DNA of 9,770 nt from Acidobacterium sp. (GTDB lineage: Bacteria; Acidobacteriota; Terriglobia; Terriglobales; Acidobacteriaceae). A program made the position numbers and the translations under genes. Below are positions 1 through 7,392 of this stretch, piece after piece. The DNA lies in the NCBI GenBank assembly GCA_003152595.1, contig PMAM01000169.1, positions 6,506-16,275 on the forward strand, written 5' to 3'. Each line of letters starts with the position of its first letter. The first letter of the stretch is position 1. The notes beneath the pieces were generated by a model. It made no database searches. It saw only the letters and a list, made by a program, of their open reading frames with translations, and had not been told where the DNA came from.

Positions 1-630
1 TGGCGTAAAGAGCGCATCGACAATTTTGTGATGCGGCGCATCCCCTCCCGCTGCGCGAACTGGCTGATGGCGAAGCTTTCCGGAGTGGATATCCACGATT
101 TCGGCACGACCTTCAAGGCGTACCGGCGCGAAGTGATCCACAATATCCCGCTCTACGGCGAGATGCACCGCTTCATTCCGGCGCTGGCCTCGTGGTATGG
201 AGCGAGCATCTGCGAAGTGCCCATCACCAACGTCAACCGCGCCGACGGGAAATCGCACTACGGAATCAGCCGCACCTTCAGGGTCTTCTTCGACCTGATG
301 ACGATCCGATTCCTTCTGAAATATATGACGCGCCCCCTGCACTTTTTCGGGCTCTTTGGCGCTCTGGGGATTGTGGGCGGAAGCGGTCTTTCGATGTTTC
401 TGCTCGCATTGAAGGTTATTACCCATCAGCATGTGATGGACGAGCACGGGCCACTCTTCGTGGTGGCTGCGGTCATGATTCTGGCCGGAATCCAGCTGTT
501 GGCCATCGGCCTGCTCGGCGAGCTGCAGGTGCGCCATTATCACGCGGCGACGCAGCGTGCGCCGTACACCGTCGATCGGCTGGTGCGGCTGCGCGCATCG
601 GAAGAATCGAATATCCTGCCGGACAACTAG
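1..630 (+). CDS. Family 2 glycosyltransferase, DPM1/GtrB-like, membrane-anchored (5' end outside window)
   Basis: The frame is open from base 1, so only the C-terminal 209 residues are visible and the true start lies upstream. The visible part begins in the end of the GT2 catalytic domain. It has the conserved block HDFGTTFKAYRRE (fragment residues 32-44), GEMHRFIPAL (53-62) and GKSHYGISRT (83-92). These are typical of polyprenyl-phosphate sugar transferases related to dolichol-phosphate mannosyltransferase, ArnC and GtrB. Two hydrophobic segments follow (about 113-137 and 151-174), a C-terminal membrane hairpin common in the GtrB-like branch. The likely role is transfer of a sugar from a nucleotide sugar to a polyprenyl phosphate at the inner face of the cytoplasmic membrane, for use in envelope glycans. 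Donor and acceptor cannot be read from this fragment, and the nucleotide-binding N-terminus is missing. A hairpin downstream suggests it ends its own transcription unit and is not cotranscribed with glgE. Confidence 0.87.
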   Translation, partial: WRKERIDNFVMRRIPSRCANWLMAKLSGVDIHDFGTTFKAYRREVIHNIPLYGEMHRFIPALASWYGASICEVPITNVNRADGKSHYGISRTFRVFFDLMTIRFLLKYMTRPLHFFGLFGALGIVGGSGLSMFLLALKVITHQHVMDEHGPLFVVAAVMILAGIQLLAIGLLGELQVRHYHAATQRAPYTVDRLVRLRASEESNILPDN

Positions 631-677
631 GCCGTCGCAGCGGTACCTTCCGCGGCAACCTAACTCGTTGCATATCC

Positions 678-703
678 AATCCCATAAGCGGGATTTTCCT
701 TTT
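678..703 (+). terminator. Probable rho-independent terminator downstream of the GT2 gene
   Basis: AATCCC (678-683) and GGGATT (690-695) form a perfect six-base-pair stem around the loop ATAAGC. A T-rich run (TTCCTTTTGTCTT, 696-708) follows directly. The stem is short and only half GC, so termination may be partial. It sits 47 bases after the GT2 stop codon and just before the putative glgE promoter, which fits a boundary between two units. Confidence 0.5.
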
Positions 704-710
704 GTCTTCG

Positions 711-716
711 TATAAT
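711..716 (+). promoter_or_regulatory. Candidate -10 box of the glgE operon promoter
   Basis: TATAAT at 711-716 is a perfect match to the housekeeping sigma -10 consensus, in a short AT-richer pocket of a GC-rich window. No convincing -35 hexamer lies 15-19 bases upstream (that region reads AAGCGGGATT) and no extended -10 TG precedes it. The promoter may therefore need an activator or a different sigma factor. Transcription would start near 722-724, leaving a leader of about 70 bases before the ATG at 793. Confidence 0.42.
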
Positions 717-773
717 TTCGCTAGCTGACACGCGCGAGAGTCCTCAATTGCTGTGCGCGGGGCCGCTGCCCGC

Positions 774-778
774 AGGAG
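774..778 (+). promoter_or_regulatory. Possible ribosome binding site of glgE
   Basis: AGGAG at 774-778 precedes the ATG at 793 by 14 bases, longer than ideal. A second GGAG at 787-790 is only two bases away from the ATG, which is too close. The site favours the ATG at 793 over a TTG at 748, but not decisively. Confidence 0.35.
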
Positions 779-792
779 AGCCAATCGGAGCC

Positions 793-2787
793 ATGCAGAA
801 GCCCGCGGATGGACGGAAACGCGTCGTCATCGAGAGCGTCGAGCCCGAGATCGACGCGGGCCGTTATCCCATCAAGCGCATTGTCGGCGACTCAGTGGCA
901 GTGGAGGCAGACGTGTTTGCCGATGGGCACGATCACGTCGCAGCGCGCCTGCTGTTTCGCTTTGACGAACTGCCGGCGTGGAGCATGGTCCCGATGCGGC
1001 CAGTGGGCAACGACCGCTGGCGTGCGGAATTCCCGGTAGCGCGGATGGGCGAGTATGTGTACACGGTCGCCGGCTGGATCGATCACTTCGATACCTGGCG
1101 CAGCGATCTGGAGAAACGCATCGCGGCCGGCCAGGACATACGCGTCGACCTGCTCAACGGCGCACAGCTGGTGGAGGAGGCCGCCGAGCGCGCCGGGCGC
1201 GACGATGCTGGCGAGCTGCGCCGCTGGGCAACCCAGTTGCGGAGTACCGACGACGTGGATGTGGCCCAGACAGCCGCTCTCGATCCCGCTCTCGCAACCA
1301 CGATGGCTGCGCATCTCGATCCGGCGATGGAGTCGCGCTACGAGCGTGAACTGCGCGTGACCGTCGACCGTGAGAAGGCACGCTACTCCGCCTGGTATGA
1401 GATTTTCCCTCGCTCGACCGCAATGGAACCAGGCGGGCACGGTACTTTTAAGGACTGTGAAGCGCGACTCGACTACATTGCGCGCCTGGGATTCGACGTT
1501 CTCTACCTGCCGCCGATTCATCCCATCGGGCAGAGTTTTCGCAAAGGCAAAAACAACTCGACGGCGGCCGAACTCGACGACTCAGGCAGCCCCTGGGCCA
1601 TCGGCGCGAAAGAGGGCGGTCATACCGCGATCCATCCGGAGCTCGGCACGCTGCAGGACTTCCGCCACCTGCTGCTGGCTGCAGCGGACAAGGGAATCGA
1701 GCTCGCGTTGGATATCGCTTTTCAGTGCTCGCCGGATCATCCCTGGGTTACCGAGCATCCGGCTTGGTTCAGGCATCGCGCCGACGGGACGATCCAGTAC
1801 GCGGAAAACCCGCCGAAGAAATACCAGGATATTTATCCGCTCGACTTCGAGAGCAGCGACTGGCAGGCCTTGTGGGATGCGCTTCGTGATGTATTCCTGT
1901 TCTGGCTTGAGCAGGGCGTGCGCATCTTTCGGGTCGATAATCCGCACACCAAAGCTTTTCCCTTCTGGGAGTGGTGCATTGCGGAGCTGAAGCGCGAGTA
2001 TCCCGACGCGCTGTTTCTCGCCGAGGCCTTTACCCGGCCGCGCGTGATGCAGAGACTCGCCAGGCTCGGATTCTCGCAGTCCTACACGTACTTCACGTGG
2101 CGCAACACAAAGCAGGAGCTGACCGAGTATTTCACTGAGCTGACACAAACCAGGGTCCGCGAGTACATGCGCCCCAACCTGTGGCCGAACACGCCCGACA
2201 TTCTCCACGAGACGCTGCAGATCGGCGGACGCCCGGCGTTTATTAGCCGCATCGCTCTTGCGGCCACACTCGGACCCAACTACGGCGTCTACGGCCCTGC
2301 GTACGAGCTGCTCGAAAACAAGCCGCTGCGGCCGGGCAGCGAGGAATACCTCAACTCAGAGAAGTATGAGATTCGCCACTGGGATCTGGACGCGCCCCAC
2401 AGCATCGCCGGCATTATGGCCAATATCAACCGAGCCCGCCGCGAGAATCCCGCGCTGCACGCCAGCCATAATTTGCATTTTCACCCGACGGACAATCCGT
2501 ATCTCATTGCTTACAGCAAGTCGAGCGCGGATGACGGCAACATCGTCCTTACAATCGTGAACCTCGACTTCTTTCACAGGCAATCGGGTTGGGTCCATCT
2601 GCATCTCGATCGGCTGGGACTGCGGGCCGACGAGAGCTTTCAGGTTCTGGATGAACTGACCGGTGCCCGCTATCTGTGGCAGGGAGCCAGAAACTATATC
2701 GAGCTCGATCCGGGGAAGATCCCGGCGCACATCTTCCGAGTTTTGCGGAAGGTACGTTCCGAAAAGGACTTCGACTACTACCAGTGA
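793..2787 (+). CDS. glgE: Alpha-1,4-glucan:maltose-1-phosphate maltosyltransferase (GlgE)
   Basis: GlgE is a GH13 enzyme that transfers maltosyl units from alpha-maltose 1-phosphate to the non-reducing end of alpha-1,4-glucan, releasing phosphate. It acts in the cytoplasm and is the polymerising step of the trehalose-to-glucan route. The 664-residue product has normal GlgE length. An N-terminal beta domain (about residues 10-115) and a helical insert (about 120-185) precede the (beta/alpha)8 barrel, which opens at YSAWYEIFPRS (198-208). The catalytic residues are in place: nucleophile D382 in FRVDNPHTK, acid/base E411 in LAEAFT and the third carboxylate D469 in PNTPDI. Their spacing (29 and 87) is almost that recalled for Streptomyces GlgE. 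The signature RKGKNN and WAIGAKEGGHTAIHP are present, which separates it from ordinary amylases. The ATG at 793 is chosen because conserved sequence starts there; an in-frame TTG at 748 would add 15 unconserved-looking residues. It heads the operon and almost abuts the TreS-maltokinase gene, which makes its substrate. Confidence 0.97.
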   Translation: MQKPADGRKRVVIESVEPEIDAGRYPIKRIVGDSVAVEADVFADGHDHVAARLLFRFDELPAWSMVPMRPVGNDRWRAEFPVARMGEYVYTVAGWIDHFDTWRSDLEKRIAAGQDIRVDLLNGAQLVEEAAERAGRDDAGELRRWATQLRSTDDVDVAQTAALDPALATTMAAHLDPAMESRYERELRVTVDREKARYSAWYEIFPRSTAMEPGGHGTFKDCEARLDYIARLGFDVLYLPPIHPIGQSFRKGKNNSTAAELDDSGSPWAIGAKEGGHTAIHPELGTLQDFRHLLLAAADKGIELALDIAFQCSPDHPWVTEHPAWFRHRADGTIQYAENPPKKYQDIYPLDFESSDWQALWDALRDVFLFWLEQGVRIFRVDNPHTKAFPFWEWCIAELKREYPDALFLAEAFTRPRVMQRLARLGFSQSYTYFTWRNTKQELTEYFTELTQTRVREYMRPNLWPNTPDILHETLQIGGRPAFISRIALAATLGPNYGVYGPAYELLENKPLRPGSEEYLNSEKYEIRHWDLDAPHSIAGIMANINRARRENPALHASHNLHFHPTDNPYLIAYSKSSADDGNIVLTIVNLDFFHRQSGWVHLHLDRLGLRADESFQVLDELTGARYLWQGARNYIELDPGKIPAHIFRVLRKVRSEKDFDYYQ

Positions 2788-2801
2788 GCGCACGGGATTC
2801 C

Positions 2802-5800
2802 ATGCCGGATACGAAGGTCATCGTTCGCAAGCCGGGCAGCGTCGCCGATCCGCTTTGGTACAAGGACGCGGTCATTTACGAGGTCCACGTCAAAGCGTTT
2901 TACGACAGCAATAATGATGGCCTCGGCGACTTTCAGGGCCTGATGCAGAAGCTGGATTATCTCCAGAATCTGGGCGTGACCTGCCTTTGGCTACTGCCGT
3001 TTTTTCCATCGCCTATGCGCGATGATGGCTACGATATCTCGGACTATATGAGCGTTCACCCGAGCTATGGGACGCTCGAAGATTTTCAGCATTTTCTTCA
3101 TGCCGCGCACGACCGCGGTCTGCAGGTGATGATCGAACTGGTCATCAACCACTCATCGGACCAGCATCCCTGGTTTCAGCGGGCGCGGCACGCGCCGTCG
3201 GGCTCCAGCGAGCGCAATTTCTACGTGTGGAGTGACACGGATCAGAAGTATCGGGATGCGCGCATCATTTTCACCGACACGGAGAAGTCGAACTGGACCT
3301 GGGACCCGGTCGCGCAGGCCTACTACTGGCATCGGTTTTTCTCCCACCAGCCGGACCTGAATTACGACAACCCCGATGTCCTCGAAGAAGTGCTCCGCGT
3401 GATGCGCTACTGGCTCGACATGGGCGTGGACGGCCTGCGCATCGACGCAATTCCTTACCTCGTGGAACGAGACGGGACCAACTGCGAGAATCTCCCCGAG
3501 ACGCACGCCGTGATCAAAGCCATACGCGCGGCGATCGATGCCAGCTACGCCGGGCGCATGGTGCTGGCCGAGGCCAACCAGTGGCCGACGGACGTGCGGC
3601 CGTATTTCGGCGACGGCGACGAGTGCCACATGGCGTTTCATTTCCCGTTGATGCCGCGCATCTACATGGCACTGCGCCAGGAAGATCGTCTCCCCATCAG
3701 TGACATCATGGCGCAGACGCCGGCCATTCCCGACAACTGCCAGTGGGGGCTCTTCCTGCGCAATCACGATGAGCTGACTCTGGAAATGGTCAGCGACGAC
3801 GAACGTGACTACATGTATCTGGCCTACAGCGCCGATCCACGAATGCGCATCAACATTGGCATTCGGCGCCGCCTCGCTCCGCTGCTCGACAACAACCGGC
3901 GGCGCATCGAGCTGCTCAACAGCATCCTTTTCTCATTTCCCGGGACCCCGATCCTCTATTACGGCGACGAGATCGGCATGGGAGACAACATCTATCTCGG
4001 CGATCGTAACGGCGTTCGCACTCCGATGCAGTGGACGCCGGATCGCAATGCGGGATTTTCTCGCGCGAATCCAGCGAAACTCTACAGCCCGGTCATTATG
4101 GATCCGGTCTGGGGCTACGAAGCGATCAACGTCGAAGCGCAGCAAGACGATCCATCCTCACTGCTGAACTGGATGCGCAACATGATCGCGCTGCGGAAGC
4201 TGTTTCAGGTTTTCGGCCGAGGTTCGCTGCGATTCCTGGATCCTTCGAATCGGAAGATTCTGGCATACATTCGCCAGTACGACGGCGAGACAGTCCTCTG
4301 CGTCGCGAATCTGTCGCGATTCGCACAGCCCGTGCAACTTGATCTCTCCGGCATGGAGGGCATGACGCCGGTCGAGATGCTGGGCTACGTGGAGTTTCCG
4401 GCCATCACCAAAGCGCCGTACTCCCTCACCCTCGGTCCGTATGGTTTTCTCTGGCTCGAAATCCAGCCGTCCATGGCTTCCGTTGAAATCGCACCCACGA
4501 CCGGCAATGAGCAGGCCTTCTATGTGGAACACGAAGGCGACTGGCAGAGCATTCTCTCCGGCGATGGCGTGCGGCGCCTGGAAGCGATCCTGCCCGCCTG
4601 GCTGCAGAAGCAGCGCTGGTTCGGAAGTAAATCGAGGACGATCGTGCGCGCCCAGATCGTTGACTCGATGCTGTTCGACGAACGCCGTTCTTCGCTGGTC
4701 TGGGCTTGCGTGGACTACCTCGAGGGCGAATCGGATAGCTGGCTGCTATGCTTTACGATCAGCTTTGGAGACGACGCCAGAGCCGTGCAGGAGTCGATGC
4801 CGCACCAAATCGTCGCAACAGCAGGTTCGGCAACAGGGACCGGCGTCCTGCATGAGGGCCTGGTGGGAAGTGCACCCGATGCCCTGCTGGAGATTGTCGC
4901 CGGCGGCGTGGAACTTCGAACCCGCAGCGGCAGTCTGGTTGGCCTGCCAGGTTCGGCGCTCCCGAACCAGCGCGGCGCTGAGCCTCTCGCCGTGCGTGTC
5001 GGCGGCGCTGAACAGAGCAATACGTCGGCGATCTTCGGCGACCGTCTGATTATGAAACTCTTCCGTCGTCAGCAACCGGGACGGAATCCCGACGTCGAGA
5101 TTGGCCGGTTTCTCACCGAAGACACGAACTTCACAAATATCCCGCCGTTTGGCGGCTCCATCGAAGTGCGGCGCGCGAATGAGGAGCCATCGACCGTAGC
5201 GCTTCTGCAGGTCCTGGTCCAGAACGAGGGAGATGGCTGGCAGTGGACGCTGGACGAACTCGATCGCTATTACGAAAGCACAGCGTCGGTGAAAACCTCT
5301 GTGGTTTCCGCCATCGCAACAGAATCCAACGGCCTGCGTCCTGAAGCCCGGGAACACGCCGGCTTCTATCTGGATGCGGCCGCGGTTTTGGGCCGTCGCA
5401 CCGCGGAGATGCATCTGGCCCTGGCGTCCGGGCATGATGCGGCATTCTCTCCTCACCTTCCGGATGCGAGCGAACTCGATGCTCTGCGCGATCACCTTGC
5501 CGGTCACGGCGCGCACGCCTTCGATCTTCTCAAGACGAATCTCTCGCGACTGCCGGAGGACACCGTCGAGCAGGCGGGCCTGGCGCTAAGCCGCCGCGGC
5601 GTCCTGCTGACGAAGTTCCGCTCACTTCCCGGACTCAAACCTGGACAGTGGACGCGCATCCATGGGGACTACCATCTCGGTCAGGTTCTCCGGTCGAAAG
5701 GCGACTTCGTGATCCTGGATTTTGAGGGAGAACCAGCGCGTCCTCTTGCCGAGCGGCGCGCGAAACAGTCGCCCCTGAAAGATGTAGCGGGAATGCTGCG

Positions 5801-6101
5801 TTCTTTCAGCTACGCCGCCTTTTCTGCTCTGACCCAATACACCACGAGGCGCCCCGAAGCCTTCGCACAGCTGGAGTCCTGGGCGCGGCTTTGGGAACGA
5901 TCGGTCTCCAGCGAGTTTCTGCGTGGCTGGCGCGAGATGGCAGGTGACTCTCCCATTGTTCCCGCCGGACAAAAGGACTTCGAGGCGTTGCTGCAAATCT
6001 ATATGCTCGATAAAGCTCTGTACGAACTCGTATACGAGCTGAACAACCGTCCGGCGTGGATTCGCATTCCGCTCCACGGTATCTTGTCACTGCCGCTGTG
6101 A
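2802..6101 (+). CDS. treS: Trehalose synthase / maltokinase fusion (TreS-Mak)
   Basis: This bifunctional protein interconverts trehalose and maltose (TreS, GH13) and then phosphorylates maltose with ATP to maltose 1-phosphate (maltokinase), the substrate of the GlgE encoded just upstream. TreS covers about residues 15-556. It opens at LWYKDAVIYEVHVKAF, has NHSSDQHPWF, and keeps the catalytic nucleophile D215 (GLRIDAIPYL), acid/base E257 (LAEANQWP) and D323 (RNHDELTLEM). Maltokinase covers about 590-1099. It begins with PAWLQKQRWFGSK, has the binding segment SNTSAIFGDRLIMKLFRR, catalytic D956 in IHGDYHLGQ and metal-binding D973 in ILDFEGEP, and ends with the typical YELVYELNNRPAWIRIPL. The total of 1099 residues fits both enzymes end to end. 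The ATG at 2802 lies 14 bases after the glgE stop. An in-frame GTG at 2784 overlaps that stop (GTGA) and would add six residues, and neither has a strong ribosome binding site, so translation is probably coupled to glgE. A trehalose-hydrolysing or amylase role is unlikely given the fusion and neighbours. Confidence 0.96.
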   Translation: MPDTKVIVRKPGSVADPLWYKDAVIYEVHVKAFYDSNNDGLGDFQGLMQKLDYLQNLGVTCLWLLPFFPSPMRDDGYDISDYMSVHPSYGTLEDFQHFLHAAHDRGLQVMIELVINHSSDQHPWFQRARHAPSGSSERNFYVWSDTDQKYRDARIIFTDTEKSNWTWDPVAQAYYWHRFFSHQPDLNYDNPDVLEEVLRVMRYWLDMGVDGLRIDAIPYLVERDGTNCENLPETHAVIKAIRAAIDASYAGRMVLAEANQWPTDVRPYFGDGDECHMAFHFPLMPRIYMALRQEDRLPISDIMAQTPAIPDNCQWGLFLRNHDELTLEMVSDDERDYMYLAYSADPRMRINIGIRRRLAPLLDNNRRRIELLNSILFSFPGTPILYYGDEIGMGDNIYLGDRNGVRTPMQWTPDRNAGFSRANPAKLYSPVIMDPVWGYEAINVEAQQDDPSSLLNWMRNMIALRKLFQVFGRGSLRFLDPSNRKILAYIRQYDGETVLCVANLSRFAQPVQLDLSGMEGMTPVEMLGYVEFPAITKAPYSLTLGPYGFLWLEIQPSMASVEIAPTTGNEQAFYVEHEGDWQSILSGDGVRRLEAILPAWLQKQRWFGSKSRTIVRAQIVDSMLFDERRSSLVWACVDYLEGESDSWLLCFTISFGDDARAVQESMPHQIVATAGSATGTGVLHEGLVGSAPDALLEIVAGGVELRTRSGSLVGLPGSALPNQRGAEPLAVRVGGAEQSNTSAIFGDRLIMKLFRRQQPGRNPDVEIGRFLTEDTNFTNIPPFGGSIEVRRANEEPSTVALLQVLVQNEGDGWQWTLDELDRYYESTASVKTSVVSAIATESNGLRPEAREHAGFYLDAAAVLGRRTAEMHLALASGHDAAFSPHLPDASELDALRDHLAGHGAHAFDLLKTNLSRLPEDTVEQAGLALSRRGVLLTKFRSLPGLKPGQWTRIHGDYHLGQVLRSKGDFVILDFEGEPARPLAERRAKQSPLKDVAGMLRSFSYAAFSALTQYTTRRPEAFAQLESWARLWERSVSSEFLRGWREMAGDSPIVPAGQKDFEALLQIYMLDKALYELVYELNNRPAWIRIPLHGILSLPL

Positions 6102-6120
6102 CATAAGGATCGGCCCCGAA

Positions 6121-7368
6121 ATGGCAGCTGTTGAATTCACCGAGGAGACAAAACAGCAGGTAGAACGGATTGGCTCTGCCGACGTGGTCGTGGGAATCGC
6201 CGGCGCCGTTTCGCCGGAAGAACTGCGCCCTCGCGCGGAGCGAATCCTTCAGGAACTGGGCTCTGCGGTTTCCTCGCTGCGCTTCGTGTTTGCATGGCCC
6301 GGGAAGGCGCCTGCAAGTCCTCCCGGCGAATCGGCCGCTGATAACCCGGCGCTGGCTTTGCTGCCGTTTTCGCCTCCACCGCAGGCAGAGGTCTGGGCAG
6401 GTGTTTCCGCGAACCAGCGTGCCGTGCTGGGTCTGGCCGCGTCCCTGAACGCGCGAGTCTGCATTGTGCTGGGATCGGATCTCGCAGCGCTCGACGCGCG
6501 CGCCATCCAGCTGTTTGCCTACGCGGTACTCGACCGCCAATGCGGCCTCGCGATGCCCGTTTATCTCGCCGCCAGATACGATGGCCTTCTTAACAGCGGA
6601 ATCCTCTCGCCTCTGAGTCGTGCGCTCTATGGCCGCAGGATCCGCTATCCGCTCGCGTTCGATTTCGCGGCCTCCGGAGCCTTGTGCGGAGCGCTCTCGC
6701 GCAGCAACCTCGCCGCAGAGAATGCCGGCAATGCGCTGCTCTGGCCTGTTACTGTCGCATCCACCCAGAATGCTCAGGTGCAGGTTGGCCAGGTCCATAT
6801 CGACGTGCATCACAAAGTGGCCACCGAGGGGCTGGAATTGAGCGCTGTGCTGGGACAGCTTGTCGGTTCCCTCTTTCACGAGATGGACGTGTGCGCTTCG
6901 CACTGGCAGCGGATTCGCGGATCGCAGGCGACGCCCGTCTGGGGCAATGCGGGCGAGGGTTCGGATGACGCGCAGCCCATCGATCCACAGTCGATGCTGG
7001 ATACATTTCTGCTTGGATCGAGAAACCTCGATGAGGTGTGGCGCCTGATTCTGCCGCCCAACAGTCTGCTCGAATTGCGCCGACTTACCCGACTGGCGCC
7101 CGATCAGTTCCGGCTGCCCGACGGGCTATGGGCGAGCATCGTTTACGATTTTGCGCTGGCCTGGCGCCTGCGCACCCTCAGCCGCGGACATTTGCTCGGT
7201 GCGCTCACGCCGCTCTATCTCGGCTGGGCCGCCTCCTGGGTCCGCGAGGTTTCCAGTCTCAGCAACGCTGATGCGGAACAGCGGCTGGAGCAGCTGGCCC
7301 GCGCCTGGGAGGAAAAGAAGCCGTATCTGCTTTCGCGGTGGAGATGGCCGGATCGCTTCAATCCATAG
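6121..7368 (+). CDS. Glycosyltransferase-like protein with degenerate catalytic motifs
   Basis: The 415-residue product resembles, along its whole length, a GT-A glycosyltransferase family (GT2/GT81-like, often annotated only as glycosyltransferase). Matching landmarks are ADVVVGI near the start (20-26), PVYLAARYDG (about 146-155), SPLSRALYGRRIRYPLAFDF (163-182), WPVTVAS and the QVHIDVHH strand (about 224-231), the VYDFALAW helix and LTPLYLGWAASWV (362-374). In the remembered active relatives the corresponding motifs are GIPSYNN, NSDGGSTDGT, DSDLRS and an IHxxKDPG metal-binding segment. Here they read GIAGAVS, an unrelated segment after RFVFAWPGK, GSDLAA (118-123) and VHIDVHHKVATEG. Sugar transfer therefore looks doubtful; a structural, regulatory or carbohydrate-binding role is possible. 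No signal peptide or membrane helix is evident. The ATG at 6121 has AAGGA (6105-6109) eleven bases upstream, and the gene follows treS-mak by 19 bases, so it is probably cotranscribed. The family match is from memory, so the exact family is less certain than the coding call. Confidence 0.78.
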   Translation: MAAVEFTEETKQQVERIGSADVVVGIAGAVSPEELRPRAERILQELGSAVSSLRFVFAWPGKAPASPPGESAADNPALALLPFSPPPQAEVWAGVSANQRAVLGLAASLNARVCIVLGSDLAALDARAIQLFAYAVLDRQCGLAMPVYLAARYDGLLNSGILSPLSRALYGRRIRYPLAFDFAASGALCGALSRSNLAAENAGNALLWPVTVASTQNAQVQVGQVHIDVHHKVATEGLELSAVLGQLVGSLFHEMDVCASHWQRIRGSQATPVWGNAGEGSDDAQPIDPQSMLDTFLLGSRNLDEVWRLILPPNSLLELRRLTRLAPDQFRLPDGLWASIVYDFALAWRLRTLSRGHLLGALTPLYLGWAASWVREVSSLSNADAEQRLEQLARAWEEKKPYLLSRWRWPDRFNP

Positions 7369-7377
7369 AAGTGGTCG

Positions 7378-7384
7378 AAAGGAG
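7378..7384 (+). promoter_or_regulatory. Strong ribosome binding site that favours the ATG at 7393
   Basis: AAAGGAG (7378-7384) is a near-perfect Shine-Dalgarno sequence. It is only two bases from the first ATG (7387) but eight bases from the second in-frame ATG (7393), the normal spacing. The second ATG is therefore the more likely start. Confidence 0.6.
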
Positions 7385-7392
7385 AAATGAGT

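Noticed and set aside
631..660. Inverted repeat GCGG (640-643) / CCGC (650-653) right after the GT2 stop.
   Set aside because: The stem has only four base pairs and no T-run follows. The hairpin at 678-703 is a better terminator candidate.
748..792. Upstream TTG (748) as the glgE start.
   Set aside because: The added residues (LCAGPLPAGEPIGA) are not GlgE-like and no binding site precedes the TTG at good distance. The recognisable N-terminus starts just after the ATG at 793.
2676..2801. Extension of the TreS-Mak frame upstream into the last part of glgE.
   Set aside because: It would overlap glgE by more than 100 bases in another frame, and conserved TreS sequence starts only after 2802.
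5806..6903. Open frame of 365 codons on the - strand across the treS-mak/glycosyltransferase-like junction.
   Set aside because: It spans the junction of two real genes on the opposite strand, its Arg- and His-rich composition is typical of a shadow frame, and it shows no recognisable motif.
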